Origin: Pseudoalteromonas sp. S16_S37
Lineage (GTDB): Bacteria; Pseudomonadota; Gammaproteobacteria; Enterobacterales; Alteromonadaceae
DNA: 46,599 bases
Reading direction: 5' to 3'
NCBI RefSeq assembly: GCF_014694405.1
Contig: NZ_JAAUWV010000036.1
Location: forward strand, 1-46,599
Positions 1 through 7,875 of the stretch are shown here, piece by piece. The position numbers and the translations under genes were made by a program. Under the pieces are notes generated by a model that had not been told where the DNA came from, made no database searches, and was given only the letters and a program-made list of their open reading frames with translations. Position 1 is the stretch's first letter. Each line of letters starts with the position of its first letter.

Positions 1-60
1 TTGCGATTAAACCCAGAACTTTACTTGCCTTGGAACTATAAATCACAACGCATAGACTAA
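1..60 (+). CDS. C-terminal end of an unidentified protein (partial)
   Basis: Reading from base 1 in frame 1 gives 19 codons ending in Leu-Pro-Trp-Asn-Tyr-Lys-Ser-Gln-Arg-Ile-Asp and a TAA stop at 58-60. The only support for a real gene is that a strong terminator hairpin with a T run follows 26 bases later in the same direction. Too little is present to name the protein; most of it lies left of the window. Confidence 0.4.
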   Translation: MRLNPELYLPWNYKSQRID

Positions 61-86
61 ATTCTGGACTCAAGCATATTTTTGAT

Positions 87-122
87 GGTGAGTTACGCTA
101 ACTTGCCGTAAGCTCACCTTTT
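87..122 (+). terminator. intrinsic terminator of the gene ending at 60
   Basis: GGTGAG/CTCACC and TTACG/CGTAA pair with a single bulged G and a 9-base loop, followed by TTTT at 119-122. The stop codon of the truncated oxidoreductase on the other strand (114-116) lies inside this stem, so the remnant ends where the neighbour's terminator begins. Confidence 0.7.
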
Positions 123-371
123 GATAGGAACATGATAGGTTTGGCAATGCTGATACAGGAGTGCCTTACCTTGCACACACAGTTGCGCTTTTAGGCTATT
201 ACTTGGGTAATAAATGCCTGCATGAACGACTTCGCTGTTTCGGCTACTGGTGTGCTCACCAAAGTGATTATGCTGCTCAATGACAATAACCTCTTGCTGT
301 TCACTGAGCGTTGCTGCGATAGCTAACCCCACGGCACCTGCACCAATGACCAAGGTTTCAATGTGTTCCAT
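114..371 (-). pseudogene. N-terminal remnant of an FAD-dependent oxidoreductase (LhgO/GlpD-like)
   Basis: The 85-residue product opens with a Rossmann dinucleotide-binding motif, VIGAGAVGLAIA at residues 8-19, and an acidic strand end (VIVIEQ), then SSRNSEVVHAGIYYP, which is typical of the L-2-hydroxyglutarate oxidase / DAO family that binds FAD non-covalently. Family members are about 370-400 residues long, so roughly three quarters is missing. The frame stops within the terminator of the gene ending at 60, and no continuation is visible in other frames of the remaining 113 bases. This looks like a deletion remnant rather than a frameshift. The product should not fold as an oxidase, because the substrate and C-terminal FAD-contacting parts are absent. 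Confidence 0.7.
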
Positions 372-435
372 AATTTTCAGAGATGTTCATCCATGTTGAA
401 TATGTTAGCAAAGCAGTTTACTGGGCAATAGCTGA

Positions 436-654
436 TCAGTGCCTTTCGCTGCGCATCAGTAAAATGGTGAGATATATTTTGGTTGGTAGTGAGCAAATAA
501 GGCCAATAGCAATGCAAGATGCGCCAATAGCAAACCCTAAAGGCCCAAGATGAGTGAGCAAGTTATAACTCAATAAGGTATGGCCCATGAGTATTAAAAA
601 TAACCCAATAACTATCATAACTTTTAACAGGAGAATTTGCTTTTGGGTTGGCAT
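436..654 (-). CDS. small two-helix membrane protein, unknown function
   Basis: A 72-residue protein with a short Lys-containing N-terminus and two hydrophobic segments, about residues 10-30 and 38-58, ending in Arg-Ser-Glu-Arg-His. The start is an ATG preceded by AAGGTAG at a workable distance, which supports translation. I do not recognise the family. It is divergent from the solute-binding protein gene to the right and lies upstream of the oxidoreductase remnant on the same strand, so the two could once have been co-transcribed. Confidence 0.5.
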   Translation of the reverse strand: MPTQKQILLLKVMIVIGLFLILMGHTLLSYNLLTHLGPLGFAIGASCIAIGLICSLPTKIYLTILLMRSERH

Positions 655-817
655 GGTACTACCTTGGCGAAACCTTTTGGTATGTGGAAAGTATATGTTG
701 AAAGAAGTTGAAGGAGTATGTTTTTAAGCCAAACTATTGCGCTATATCAAACGATTGGTGTGCTAAAAATCCCGACGACTTGCGCAAGCGTCAACTACAC
801 TAGTGAGTATGATAATT

Positions 818-1576
818 ATGACAAAAAGATGTATGGCTAAACGACTAAAAATCGCGCTCATCACTTTTCTTTTTATCGCTTCTATGTCACACGCGCAAGT
901 AACTAAAGTGGTGGGAGGGCATAATCCATGGCCACCTTACATTGAAAGTGATGGGTCGGGCTTAGTGCGTGATATTTTAGTGGCGGCTTTTGGCGCACAA
1001 GGTATGGAATTAGAAATTCAAATTGCGCCCTTTAGTCGTATGATAGTGCTACTTGAAAAGCGCGAGGTTGATTTTATCGCCGCGCTTTGGTGGACAGAAA
1101 AGCGACATAAAACCATTTTGTTTAGTCAGCCTTATTTTCATAATGAACTCGCCGTGGTGAGCAAAAAAAACAAGCTACTGGATTTTCGCGGAGCAAAAAG
1201 CTTGAAATACAAAACGGTGGCAGCCATAAGAGGATATGCTTATCACGAGTTGTTTGAAAGTATCGAACAACTCAGCGTCATCGATGTGCACAGTTTACAT
1301 GCTTGTTTGGAGTTGGTTCATAAAGGTAGAGCCGATTTTGCGGTTGCCGATACATTGGCGTTTCAACATGAATTGAGTATGGACCCTGAACTAAATGATT
1401 TGATAGCCCACACACCAACATTATTAAGTTGGCCTTTGCATATTGGCGTAAGTCGCGAGCATCCTGATGGCAAAGAAATTATCAATCGCTTTAACCAAGG
1501 GCTAATGCAGATTAAGCGTGAGGGCCTTTATCAAAAAATTGTTGCTAAGTATTTTGGCGGGCACGTGCCACAATAG
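818..1576 (+). CDS. periplasmic solute-binding protein, family 3 (amino-acid type), orphan
   Basis: About 252 residues. The N-terminus is a signal peptide (MAKRLKIALITFLFIASMSHA) followed by VVGGHNPWPPYIESDGSGLVRDI, the opening lobe pattern of SBP_bac_3 proteins that bind polar amino acids. Later VDFIAALWWTEKRH and the RADFAVADTLAF segment match the second lobe. No ABC permease or ATPase gene is nearby, so it may feed a distant transporter or act as a sensor-type binding protein. Start choice is uncertain: GTG at 803 and ATGs at 809, 818 and 833 are in frame and none has a clear Shine-Dalgarno; 818 or 833 gives the most ordinary signal peptide. Its 3' end overlaps the convergent thioesterase gene by 32 bases. 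Confidence 0.8.
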   Translation: MTKRCMAKRLKIALITFLFIASMSHAQVTKVVGGHNPWPPYIESDGSGLVRDILVAAFGAQGMELEIQIAPFSRMIVLLEKREVDFIAALWWTEKRHKTILFSQPYFHNELAVVSKKNKLLDFRGAKSLKYKTVAAIRGYAYHELFESIEQLSVIDVHSLHACLELVHKGRADFAVADTLAFQHELSMDPELNDLIAHTPTLLSWPLHIGVSREHPDGKEIINRFNQGLMQIKREGLYQKIVAKYFGGHVPQ

Positions 1577-1997
1577 CTGCTGTCATACGTGACACGCAAC
1601 ATAGTTCGCCTTTCGCATTAGTGATTTTTACTTCCCACACCGAGGTGCGCTTTCCTAAATGTAATGGCTTTGCTGTGGCCGTTAATAAACCATTGCGAGA
1701 CGCTTTTAAATGGTTGGCGTTTATCTCCTGGCCCACACAGTAGTAGTTGTCAAAATCAACAACAAAGTTAGCTGCATAGCTGGCAACTGTTTCCGCCAGA
1801 GCCACATTGGCACCGCCGTGTACCATTCCGATTGGGTTATGATGATCGTCCGTTGCGGGCATGGTGGCGACTAAGTAGTCATCGCCAATTTCTGAGATTT
1901 GTATCCCCAATGTTTTCATTAAAGAGCCTTTACCGTGCATCCCTTCGTCGAGTTGCCGACAAAGCTCTAAAGTAATGGGTTTGTACCAAATGGCCAT
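1545..1997 (-). CDS. hotdog-fold acyl-CoA thioesterase, PaaI/MenI-like
   Basis: A 150-residue hotdog protein. The HNPIGMVHGGANVALAETVAS segment at about residues 53-73 is the characteristic helix and catalytic region of the PaaI/YdiI/EntH class, where the acidic residue of the ALAE helix activates water for thioester cleavage. Length matches the family (about 140 residues). YdiI hydrolyses 1,4-dihydroxy-2-naphthoyl-CoA in menaquinone synthesis, but related proteins act on many acyl-CoAs, and no menaquinone gene is adjacent, so substrate is left open. It lies downstream of acnA with a terminator between them and converges on the solute-binding protein gene. Confidence 0.8.
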   Translation of the reverse strand: MAIWYKPITLELCRQLDEGMHGKGSLMKTLGIQISEIGDDYLVATMPATDDHHNPIGMVHGGANVALAETVASYAANFVVDFDNYYCVGQEINANHLKASRNGLLTATAKPLHLGKRTSVWEVKITNAKGELCCVSRMTAAIVARARQNT

Positions 1998-2070
1998 AGT
2001 TTCAAAGTGTTCCGCTGAATATCAAGGTGAGGGATAGTGTATGAGAAATGGTGATTTAAGTCACTTAAAG

Positions 2071-2098
2071 CGAGAAGATGGCATATTCCACCTTCTCG
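2071..2098 (-). terminator. intrinsic terminator downstream of acnA
   Basis: An 11-base stem CGAGAAGATGG / CCACCTTCTCG (one G-T pair) with a 6-base loop lies 14 bases after the acnA stop. On the other strand it is followed by TCTTTTTT, so it can also stop read-through from the left. Confidence 0.75.
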
Positions 2099-2111
2099 TC
2101 TTTTTTGAAAC

Positions 2112-4850
2112 TTAGTTGTCGCTGAGCATATTTCTTAACACGTACTGCAATATGCCGCCATGGCGGTAGTAGTCCCACTCTTTTGGGGTATCAATCCGCA
2201 CATCAACAAGAAATTCTTTGCTGTCATTTTGCTCGTTAGTTGCGATGATTTTGACTTCATCGCAGTTATCACAGAAGCCCATTACTTCAAAGTGCTCCTC
2301 ACCAGAAAGCTCTAGCGATTCATGGCTATCCTCAGCTTTAAACTGCAACGGTAGTACGCCCATACCAATTAAGTTAGAGCGGTGTATACGCTCATAGCTC
2401 TGGGCAATAACGGCTTTTACACCAAGTAAAAGAGAACCCTTTGCCGCCCAATCTCGCGAAGAGCCAGTGCCATATTCTTTACCAGCTAAAATAATTAGGG
2501 GAATGTTGCGCTGTTGATATTCCATTGCGGCATCGTAAATACTCATGATTTTATCATCGGGTAATAAGCGGGTGATCCCACCTTCAGTGCCAGGCGCGAG
2601 CTGGTTACGCAAGCGAATATTGGCAAAGGTGCCGCGCATCATCACTTCGTGATTACCACGACGAGAGCCATAGGAGTTAAAGTCGCTTTCTTTGATACCT
2701 TGTTGCTCTAAATAACGTCCCGCAGGCGCATCTTTTTTAATGTTACCAGCAGGAGAAATATGATCAGTGGTGACTGAGTCTGCTAGCTTTGCCAAACATC
2801 TAGCACCAGTAATATGCGGCAATTTAGGAACGTCTATGGTCATATTCTCAAAAAATGGCGCATGACGAATATAGGTTGAATCTGCTTGCCAAGGGTACAA
2901 TTCACTGCCTTCAGTGCTAATGTTTTGCCAGTTTTCATCTCCTTGATAAACATTGCTATAGTTTGAGGCAAACATTGTTTTCGTCACAGTCTCGTTAACT
3001 AGCTGTTTGACTTCACTCACACTTGGCCAAAGATCTTTTAGGTAAATATCCTTGCCAGCTTCATTTTGGCAAAGTGGCTCGTTATACACATCAATATTGG
3101 TACGCCCAGCTAAGGCATAGGCCACAACAAGCGGAGGAGAGGCAAGGAAGTTCATTTTTACATCTTGATGGATACGCCCCTCAAAGTTCCTATTACCTGA
3201 AAGCACAGAGCTGACCACTAATTTATGTTTATGGATAGCTCGTGATATTTCGTCAGGAAGCGGACCTGAGTTACCGATACAGGTAGTACATCCGTAACCC
3301 ACTAAGTTAAAACCGAGCGCTTCTAAATGAGTCAGTAAGCCTGCTTGTTTTAAATAGTCTGTAACCACTTTGGAGCCTGGCGCCAACGAGGTTTTTACCC
3401 AAGGTTTTGGTTTTACCCCCAGTTCGTGGGCCTTTTTGGCAACTAATGCAGCGGCTAAAATAACACTTGGGTTAGATGTGTTGGTGCAGCTGGTAATTGC
3501 AGCAATAACGCAAGCACCATCCGTAAGCGAAAAGGTTTGCCCTTTATAGTTAACTTTAGCAATACCCAATACCTCAGGCTCTGCAGATGTATCAGTAGGT
3601 TGGCCACCTTCGTCTACAATTTTTGCCTCTGGCAATGAGGTACTTTGTTCACGGCGTTTCTCTTGCATGGCTTTAAGTTGCTCGTTTATGAGCTTGCCTG
3701 CAGCATCTAAATTAATTCTATCTTGTGGGCGACTCGGCCCCGCAAGGCTAGGTACAACGGTGCTTAAATCTAAGGTGAGTGTATCGCTATATTCGCTCTC
3801 ATCGCCATCGTATCGCCACATGCCTTGATGCTTTGCGTAGGCTTCTATTAAAGCAAGCTGATTATCATCACGATTGGTTAAGCGCAAATAAGAGAGGGTT
3901 TCTTCATCGATTGGAAAAATACCACAGGTGGCACCGTACTCGGGCGCCATATTGGCAATGGTTGCTCTGTCGGCCAAAGGTAGCTGCGCTAGGCCGTTGC
4001 CGTAGAACTCAACAAATTTACCGACCACCCCGTGCTGACGTAAAATTTGCGTAATCGTTAACACCAAATCGGTAGCTGTGGTTCCTTCTGGAAGTTCGCC
4101 TTCCAATTTAAAACCAACAACTTGTGGTATCAATAAGCTAATTGGTTGGCCAAGCATCGCCGCTTCTGCTTCTATACCGCCCACACCCCAGCCAAGCACG
4201 CCTAAGCCATTGATCATAGTGGTGTGCGAATCAGTGCCAACTAATGTGTCAGGATAGGCAAAGATTTCTCCATCAACTTCACTTTGAAATACCACGCGAG
4301 CAAGATACTCAAGATTCACTTGGTGAACAATGCCTGTAGCTGGTGGCACCACCGTTAGGTTGTCAAAAGCTGATTGACCCCAGCGTAAAAATTCATAGCG
4401 CTCTTTGTTGCGCTGATATTCAAGCTTGGCATTTAAATCAAACGCACCCGAGTGACCAAACTCATCGACTTGAACAGAATGGTCAATGACTAATTCAGCA
4501 GGAGAGAGTGGGTTAATTTTTTTGGGGTCTCCGCCTAAACGAGCCATGGCATCTCGCATGGCGGCTAAGTCAACAATGGCAGGCACACCAGTAAAATCTT
4601 GCATGATCACGCGCGCGGGTGTAAACGCTATTTCTTTGTTAGGTTTGGCATCTGGTTGCCAATTAAGTAGGTGATCGATATCTTCTTTTGTCACCGCGCG
4701 ACCATCTTCATGGCGCAGTAAATTTTCCAGCAATATCTTTAGGGAAAAAGGCAAGCGTCTGGCTTTTGCGCCAAGTTTGTCTAATGAATGCAAATGGATC
4801 TGTTGCTGGTTGATGGTCAGCTGTGTGAGGGTGTCGTAAGAATTTTGCAT
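2112..4850 (-). CDS. acnA: aconitate hydratase A
   Basis: A 912-residue monomeric aconitase of the AcnA/IRP1 type, isomerising citrate and isocitrate in the citric acid cycle in the cytoplasm. The three cluster-binding cysteines are visible: C455 in SCTNTSNPS, and C521 and C524 in GCTTCIGNSGP. Upstream, VGTDSHTTMINGLGV is the conserved substrate segment, and GTGSSRDWAAKG near the C-terminus is the domain-4 active-site loop. Length is about 20 residues above the E. coli AcnA, with extra hydrophilic residues in the linker around 395-425. GGAGGT sits just before the ATG. The gene is single, bounded by a terminator below; an opposite-facing hairpin lies in its leader region. Confidence 0.97.
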   Translation of the reverse strand: MQNSYDTLTQLTINQQQIHLHSLDKLGAKARRLPFSLKILLENLLRHEDGRAVTKEDIDHLLNWQPDAKPNKEIAFTPARVIMQDFTGVPAIVDLAAMRDAMARLGGDPKKINPLSPAELVIDHSVQVDEFGHSGAFDLNAKLEYQRNKERYEFLRWGQSAFDNLTVVPPATGIVHQVNLEYLARVVFQSEVDGEIFAYPDTLVGTDSHTTMINGLGVLGWGVGGIEAEAAMLGQPISLLIPQVVGFKLEGELPEGTTATDLVLTITQILRQHGVVGKFVEFYGNGLAQLPLADRATIANMAPEYGATCGIFPIDEETLSYLRLTNRDDNQLALIEAYAKHQGMWRYDGDESEYSDTLTLDLSTVVPSLAGPSRPQDRINLDAAGKLINEQLKAMQEKRREQSTSLPEAKIVDEGGQPTDTSAEPEVLGIAKVNYKGQTFSLTDGACVIAAITSCTNTSNPSVILAAALVAKKAHELGVKPKPWVKTSLAPGSKVVTDYLKQAGLLTHLEALGFNLVGYGCTTCIGNSGPLPDEISRAIHKHKLVVSSVLSGNRNFEGRIHQDVKMNFLASPPLVVAYALAGRTNIDVYNEPLCQNEAGKDIYLKDLWPSVSEVKQLVNETVTKTMFASNYSNVYQGDENWQNISTEGSELYPWQADSTYIRHAPFFENMTIDVPKLPHITGARCLAKLADSVTTDHISPAGNIKKDAPAGRYLEQQGIKESDFNSYGSRRGNHEVMMRGTFANIRLRNQLAPGTEGGITRLLPDDKIMSIYDAAMEYQQRNIPLIILAGKEYGTGSSRDWAAKGSLLLGVKAVIAQSYERIHRSNLIGMGVLPLQFKAEDSHESLELSGEEHFEVMGFCDNCDEVKIIATNEQNDSKEFLVDVRIDTPKEWDYYRHGGILQYVLRNMLSDN

Positions 4851-4888
4851 GCTACCTCCGCTTGGTGCGTTGTGAAGCGATGATTGGC

Positions 4889-4918
4889 ATATGCCGCTTA
4901 CCCTGCGGCATATTTTTT
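4889..4918 (+). terminator. terminator-like hairpin in the acnA upstream region, facing away from acnA
   Basis: ATATGCCGC / GCGGCATAT form a perfect 9-base stem with a 7-base loop, followed by TTTTTT at 4913-4918. This is a textbook intrinsic terminator for rightward transcription, yet no rightward gene precedes it; acnA and the S4 gene both run leftward. It could stop an antisense RNA from acnA, or the hairpin may act in the acnA leader mRNA. Confidence 0.5.
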
Positions 4919-4977
4919 AGCCATATTCTTAACTGTATTGTGATTAAATAAAAAAAATCAAGGCTGTGGTGTGTTTT

Positions 4978-5355
4978 TTAACCAAATGAGATTGGTTTAC
5001 GCCCTGTGTTACTGTCTTTTTTATCTTTACGGCTTCTATTGCGTTTTTTGCGCTGAGTTGGTGCATCTTGCTCTGTGTTGGGTGCACGGCTCGGCGCTGG
5101 ACGCTCTACAGGCTCAACCCCTTCGGCTAAGGTAAGTTGGTAGTGCTCACCATCAAACGCTAGCGTATCACCGGCATAGAGTTTTTTTCTCTTTACCGTG
5201 CAAGGCTCACCATTAACAGCGACATAGCCTTCACCGATCAACATCTTTGCTTGTCCGCCAGTCTCTGCTAAATCAAGCACTTTCAAAAGGTTGCAAAGCT
5301 CTATAGGCTCTTCTTCCAATTCTATTTCGATATATTCTAAGGGCTGTTCTAACAT
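4978..5355 (-). CDS. S4-domain RNA-binding protein (YbcJ-like) with basic tail
   Basis: A 125-residue protein. Residues about 15-75 carry an S4 fold: LCNLLKVLDLAETGGQAKMLI, then GEGYVAVNGEPCTVKRKKLYAGD, matching the YbcJ/YaaA group that binds structured RNA, often linked to ribosome assembly. Family members are about 70 residues; the extra 50 residues here form a Pro/Arg/Lys-rich disordered tail (TQRKKRNRSRKDKKDS) likely to add non-specific RNA affinity. The N-terminus carries an acidic run (IEIELEEEPIE). It lies upstream of acnA on the same strand, 127 bases away, and faces away from the small gene at 5526. Confidence 0.8.
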   Translation of the reverse strand: MLEQPLEYIEIELEEEPIELCNLLKVLDLAETGGQAKMLIGEGYVAVNGEPCTVKRKKLYAGDTLAFDGEHYQLTLAEGVEPVERPAPSRAPNTEQDAPTQRKKRNRSRKDKKDSNTGRKPISFG

Positions 5356-5525
5356 CTTAAGCTCGTAATTTTGCCATTTGCGTTAGTATACCTCTTTGGA
5401 GCGATGAGTGACGAAACTTTTTCTGAGTTTAAAAAGTCTTTAACGTAACTGAAGTAATTGGCGTGTATCTTGCTGCCAGATTTGCATGAGTTGATTGTTG
5501 CAATTTATGACGAGGAGCAAACAAT

Positions 5526-5810
5526 ATGGGTATTCGTTCAACATTAAAAAAAGAGTTGATGAACTTAGATTCACAGGGTTTGATGACCGCGGATGATGTA
5601 CGAAGCTATTTGCAAAGCCAATTAACGCGAGCAAAAGACAAAAGTGCTCAGCACTTTAACTTGATAGCGCGTTTTAATGCCCATCATAATCAAATCCAAT
5701 CCGGCTTACCTGCTCAGGAGTCGACGTTAACACACCAGCGCCATCGTTTGTTTAAAGAAGTGCTTTATCCCAAATCTGCGGTACAAAAATGGTTATCTCA
5801 ACAATATTAA
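5526..5810 (+). CDS. small conserved-type hypothetical protein
   Basis: A 94-residue hydrophilic, mainly helical protein without signal peptide or membrane segment. The ATG is preceded by GACGAGGAG at good distance, which favours a real gene. The N-terminus (MGIRSTLKKELMNLDSQGLMTADDVRSYL) looks like a short amphipathic helix pair; there are no cysteines. I do not recognise the family. It is transcribed alone, divergent from the S4 gene and convergent with the binding protein gene at 5844, with a weak hairpin between them. Confidence 0.6.
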   Translation: MGIRSTLKKELMNLDSQGLMTADDVRSYLQSQLTRAKDKSAQHFNLIARFNAHHNQIQSGLPAQESTLTHQRHRLFKEVLYPKSAVQKWLSQQY

Positions 5811-5843
5811 ACTGTGATTTACAGACGATTTTTATGTAGTCAT

Positions 5844-6587
5844 TTATTCAGGCAGCGATAGGTTTTCAATAATGGTGAGTTTGACGCCACATGCATTAGC
5901 TTCATCAGTTAAGCTTTGAAAGCTATTTTGTAGCACATTTTCAGACATCAATGCTGTGATAGATTGTGTTAATTTAGGTACTAAATCGGCATGCTTTTTG
6001 TGCACATAGTGATACGCTTTTAGCTGACCTGTTATTGGTTTGGCATATATTTGTTCTATCTGAGATGCGCACAATGTGCCAACAGAAAATCGGTCGTTAG
6101 CGATGAGCGTTGGTGCATAACCTTTTTGCAGCGCAGAGAAAGCCGATACGTCATTAGCGACGATGTTGCAATACAGCTGTCGTTTTTTGCAAAACTGTTC
6201 AGTAATTAAAGTGCCCTTAATAATTAAATGCTCTGATCCTTCTTGCAAAGAGCAGTCTTGTGGCTTCATACAATAGATGAACAGTCGAATTGTCGAAAGA
6301 GGATAAGGAATTTGTATTACGTTTTCGTAGTGGGACATAGCGCTATCTATCCTACCTGCATCTGCGTCTATTTCACCCTCATTTAGTAGGTTGAGTCCCC
6401 GTTTGCTCGGAAGGAAAATCAGCTCTGGTGTTATGGATAACGGTTTATAAATCACAGTAAGTGATTTTAAAACTTTGTCCTTACCCATTTGATAAGCCAC
6501 GTCTTCACTGACATTGATCACATAAGGTTTGGCTATCAAAGCTAAAGAAAATACCAAGCACATAGTACTCAATAGGTATTTGAACAT
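5844..6587 (-). CDS. periplasmic solute-binding-like protein, orphan
   Basis: A 247-residue protein with an N-terminal signal peptide (hydrophobic run to about residue 19, ending near LIAKP) and the two-lobe layout of SBP_bac_3-like proteins: LNEGEIDADAGRIDSAM matches the hinge-side segment where these proteins carry a G-x-x-D-x-x pattern. Sequence drift is large and four cysteines in the second lobe (ECM-type spacing in YCMKPQDC and FCKKRQLYC) may form disulfides in the periplasm. No transporter genes accompany it. Function could be solute capture or sensing; substrate unknown. Confidence 0.65.
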   Translation of the reverse strand: MFKYLLSTMCLVFSLALIAKPYVINVSEDVAYQMGKDKVLKSLTVIYKPLSITPELIFLPSKRGLNLLNEGEIDADAGRIDSAMSHYENVIQIPYPLSTIRLFIYCMKPQDCSLQEGSEHLIIKGTLITEQFCKKRQLYCNIVANDVSAFSALQKGYAPTLIANDRFSVGTLCASQIEQIYAKPITGQLKAYHYVHKKHADLVPKLTQSITALMSENVLQNSFQSLTDEANACGVKLTIIENLSLPE

Positions 6588-6723
6588 TACAAACTCAGTA
6601 AATTAGCTGCGGTTACTTTTTAGCTTAGCAGATAATGCAGTTTGCAGTGCTCATGTGTACAGAGAGCGGCGCTGCTCGTTATACTAAGTGCAATCAATCA
6701 ATATAACCCAAAAGGAGTTAGCG

Positions 6724-7389
6724 ATGAATAAACATATTGTTGTAACGGGTGCTAACCGCGGCATTGGATTTGAGTTTTGCAAACAGCTTAGTGAACAAGG
6801 TCACAAGGTAACTGCAGTTGTACGCCAAGTATCTCCAGAGCTTGAAGCGCTAAATGTTAATGTAATATCGGGCATCGATGTGAGTAATGCTGAGCAGGTT
6901 GCACAGTTAGCAACACGCTTGTCAGGCCAAACAATTGATGTACTGATTAATAACGCGGGTGTGTTTTACAATGAAACGCTCTCTAATATGGATTTTGAGG
7001 CAATTGAAACTCAGCTTCAAGTCAATGCCATTGCGCCTATTCGAGTTGTGCATGCGTTGCTTCCTTATTTGAGTGCTCATAGTAAGATTGCCATGATCAC
7101 CAGCAGAATGGGCTCGATTGCGGATAATGGCTCTGGTGGATATATCGGCTATCGTATGTCAAAAGCGGCGTTAAATGCCGCGAGCGTAAGTTTGGCGCAT
7201 GAATTAAAAGGCAAAGGAATTGCGGTTGGGTTATTCCACCCAGGCTTTGTACAAACTCAGATGGTTAATTTTGCTGGCGATATCTCACCAGAGGTCGCTG
7301 CCGAGCGCTTATGCAAACGTATTGATGCGCTAACAATTGAAAACACGGGCGGGTTTTGGCATTCCAACGGTGATACATTACCTTGGTAA
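6724..7389 (+). CDS. short-chain dehydrogenase/reductase
   Basis: A 221-residue classical-type SDR. VVTGANRGIGFEFC at the N-terminus is the TGxxxGIG cofactor loop; NNAG appears near residue 77; the catalytic Ser is in MITSRMGSI and the YxxxK pair is in GYRMSKAALN. NAD(P)H-dependent reduction of an unknown carbonyl substrate is expected in the cytoplasm. The ATG at 6724 is chosen over an in-frame upstream codon at 6688 because AAAAGGAGTTA lies just before it and the Rossmann strand starts immediately. Length is slightly below the usual 240-250. The gene stands alone. Confidence 0.9.
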   Translation: MNKHIVVTGANRGIGFEFCKQLSEQGHKVTAVVRQVSPELEALNVNVISGIDVSNAEQVAQLATRLSGQTIDVLINNAGVFYNETLSNMDFEAIETQLQVNAIAPIRVVHALLPYLSAHSKIAMITSRMGSIADNGSGGYIGYRMSKAALNAASVSLAHELKGKGIAVGLFHPGFVQTQMVNFAGDISPEVAAERLCKRIDALTIENTGGFWHSNGDTLPW

Positions 7390-7509
7390 ACGCCTTTGCA
7401 CCTCTCATATGGCTTATCTTGCAGACAAGGTGAGCCTTTGTTCAATTAAGATTAATACTAATTTATGCTAGTATGAGAGCAACTTTGGCTTTTAATGTGA
7501 CTAGCAATA

Positions 7510-7875
7510 ATGGAATTGTCAGAAAATACCCCCTTAAGCTTACCGCTATTTTTACTTAATGATGAACTTGAACAAAGAGATATGGCAAGCCCAGATCTTG
7601 TTCTTGATGTGATCCTCGATGAAACGCTGTTGGCGCATTTGTGTCAAAACCCCAAAGTGGATGAAAGTATCAGTATTAACATTGAGCAATATCAACTAAA
7701 AGCAGAGCTGGCACAATATGAAGACGCGCTCAATGGGTCGCACCAAGCTCAGTTATTACTTAACCATGGACCTGTATTAAGCGCAGTTGTGAGCTTTGAC
7801 AATGAGCAAGTGTTCATCTCTCCACCAATGGAAATGATGCCAACCTTTGATTTGGGTGAAGAAGAGGAAAGTTAA
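7510..7875 (+). CDS. hypothetical protein preceding cti
   Basis: A 121-residue acidic soluble protein without signal peptide, membrane segment or cysteines other than one; it ends in a Glu-rich tail (GEEEES). The stop codon TAA overlaps the ATG of cti by one base (TAATG), which implies translational coupling, so the two products are probably made in fixed proportion. I do not recognise the family. Given the coupling, a role linked to Cti or to membrane fatty-acid homeostasis is an inference only. Confidence 0.65.
   Translation: MELSENTPLSLPLFLLNDELEQRDMASPDLVLDVILDETLLAHLCQNPKVDESISINIEQYQLKAELAQYEDALNGSHQAQLLLNHGPVLSAVVSFDNEQVFISPPMEMMPTFDLGEEEES

Noticed and set aside
3023..3214. Open frames antisense to acnA (also 3779-4054 and 4486-4674)
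   Set aside because: No ribosome sites or recognisable motifs; they lie wholly within the strongly conserved acnA frame.
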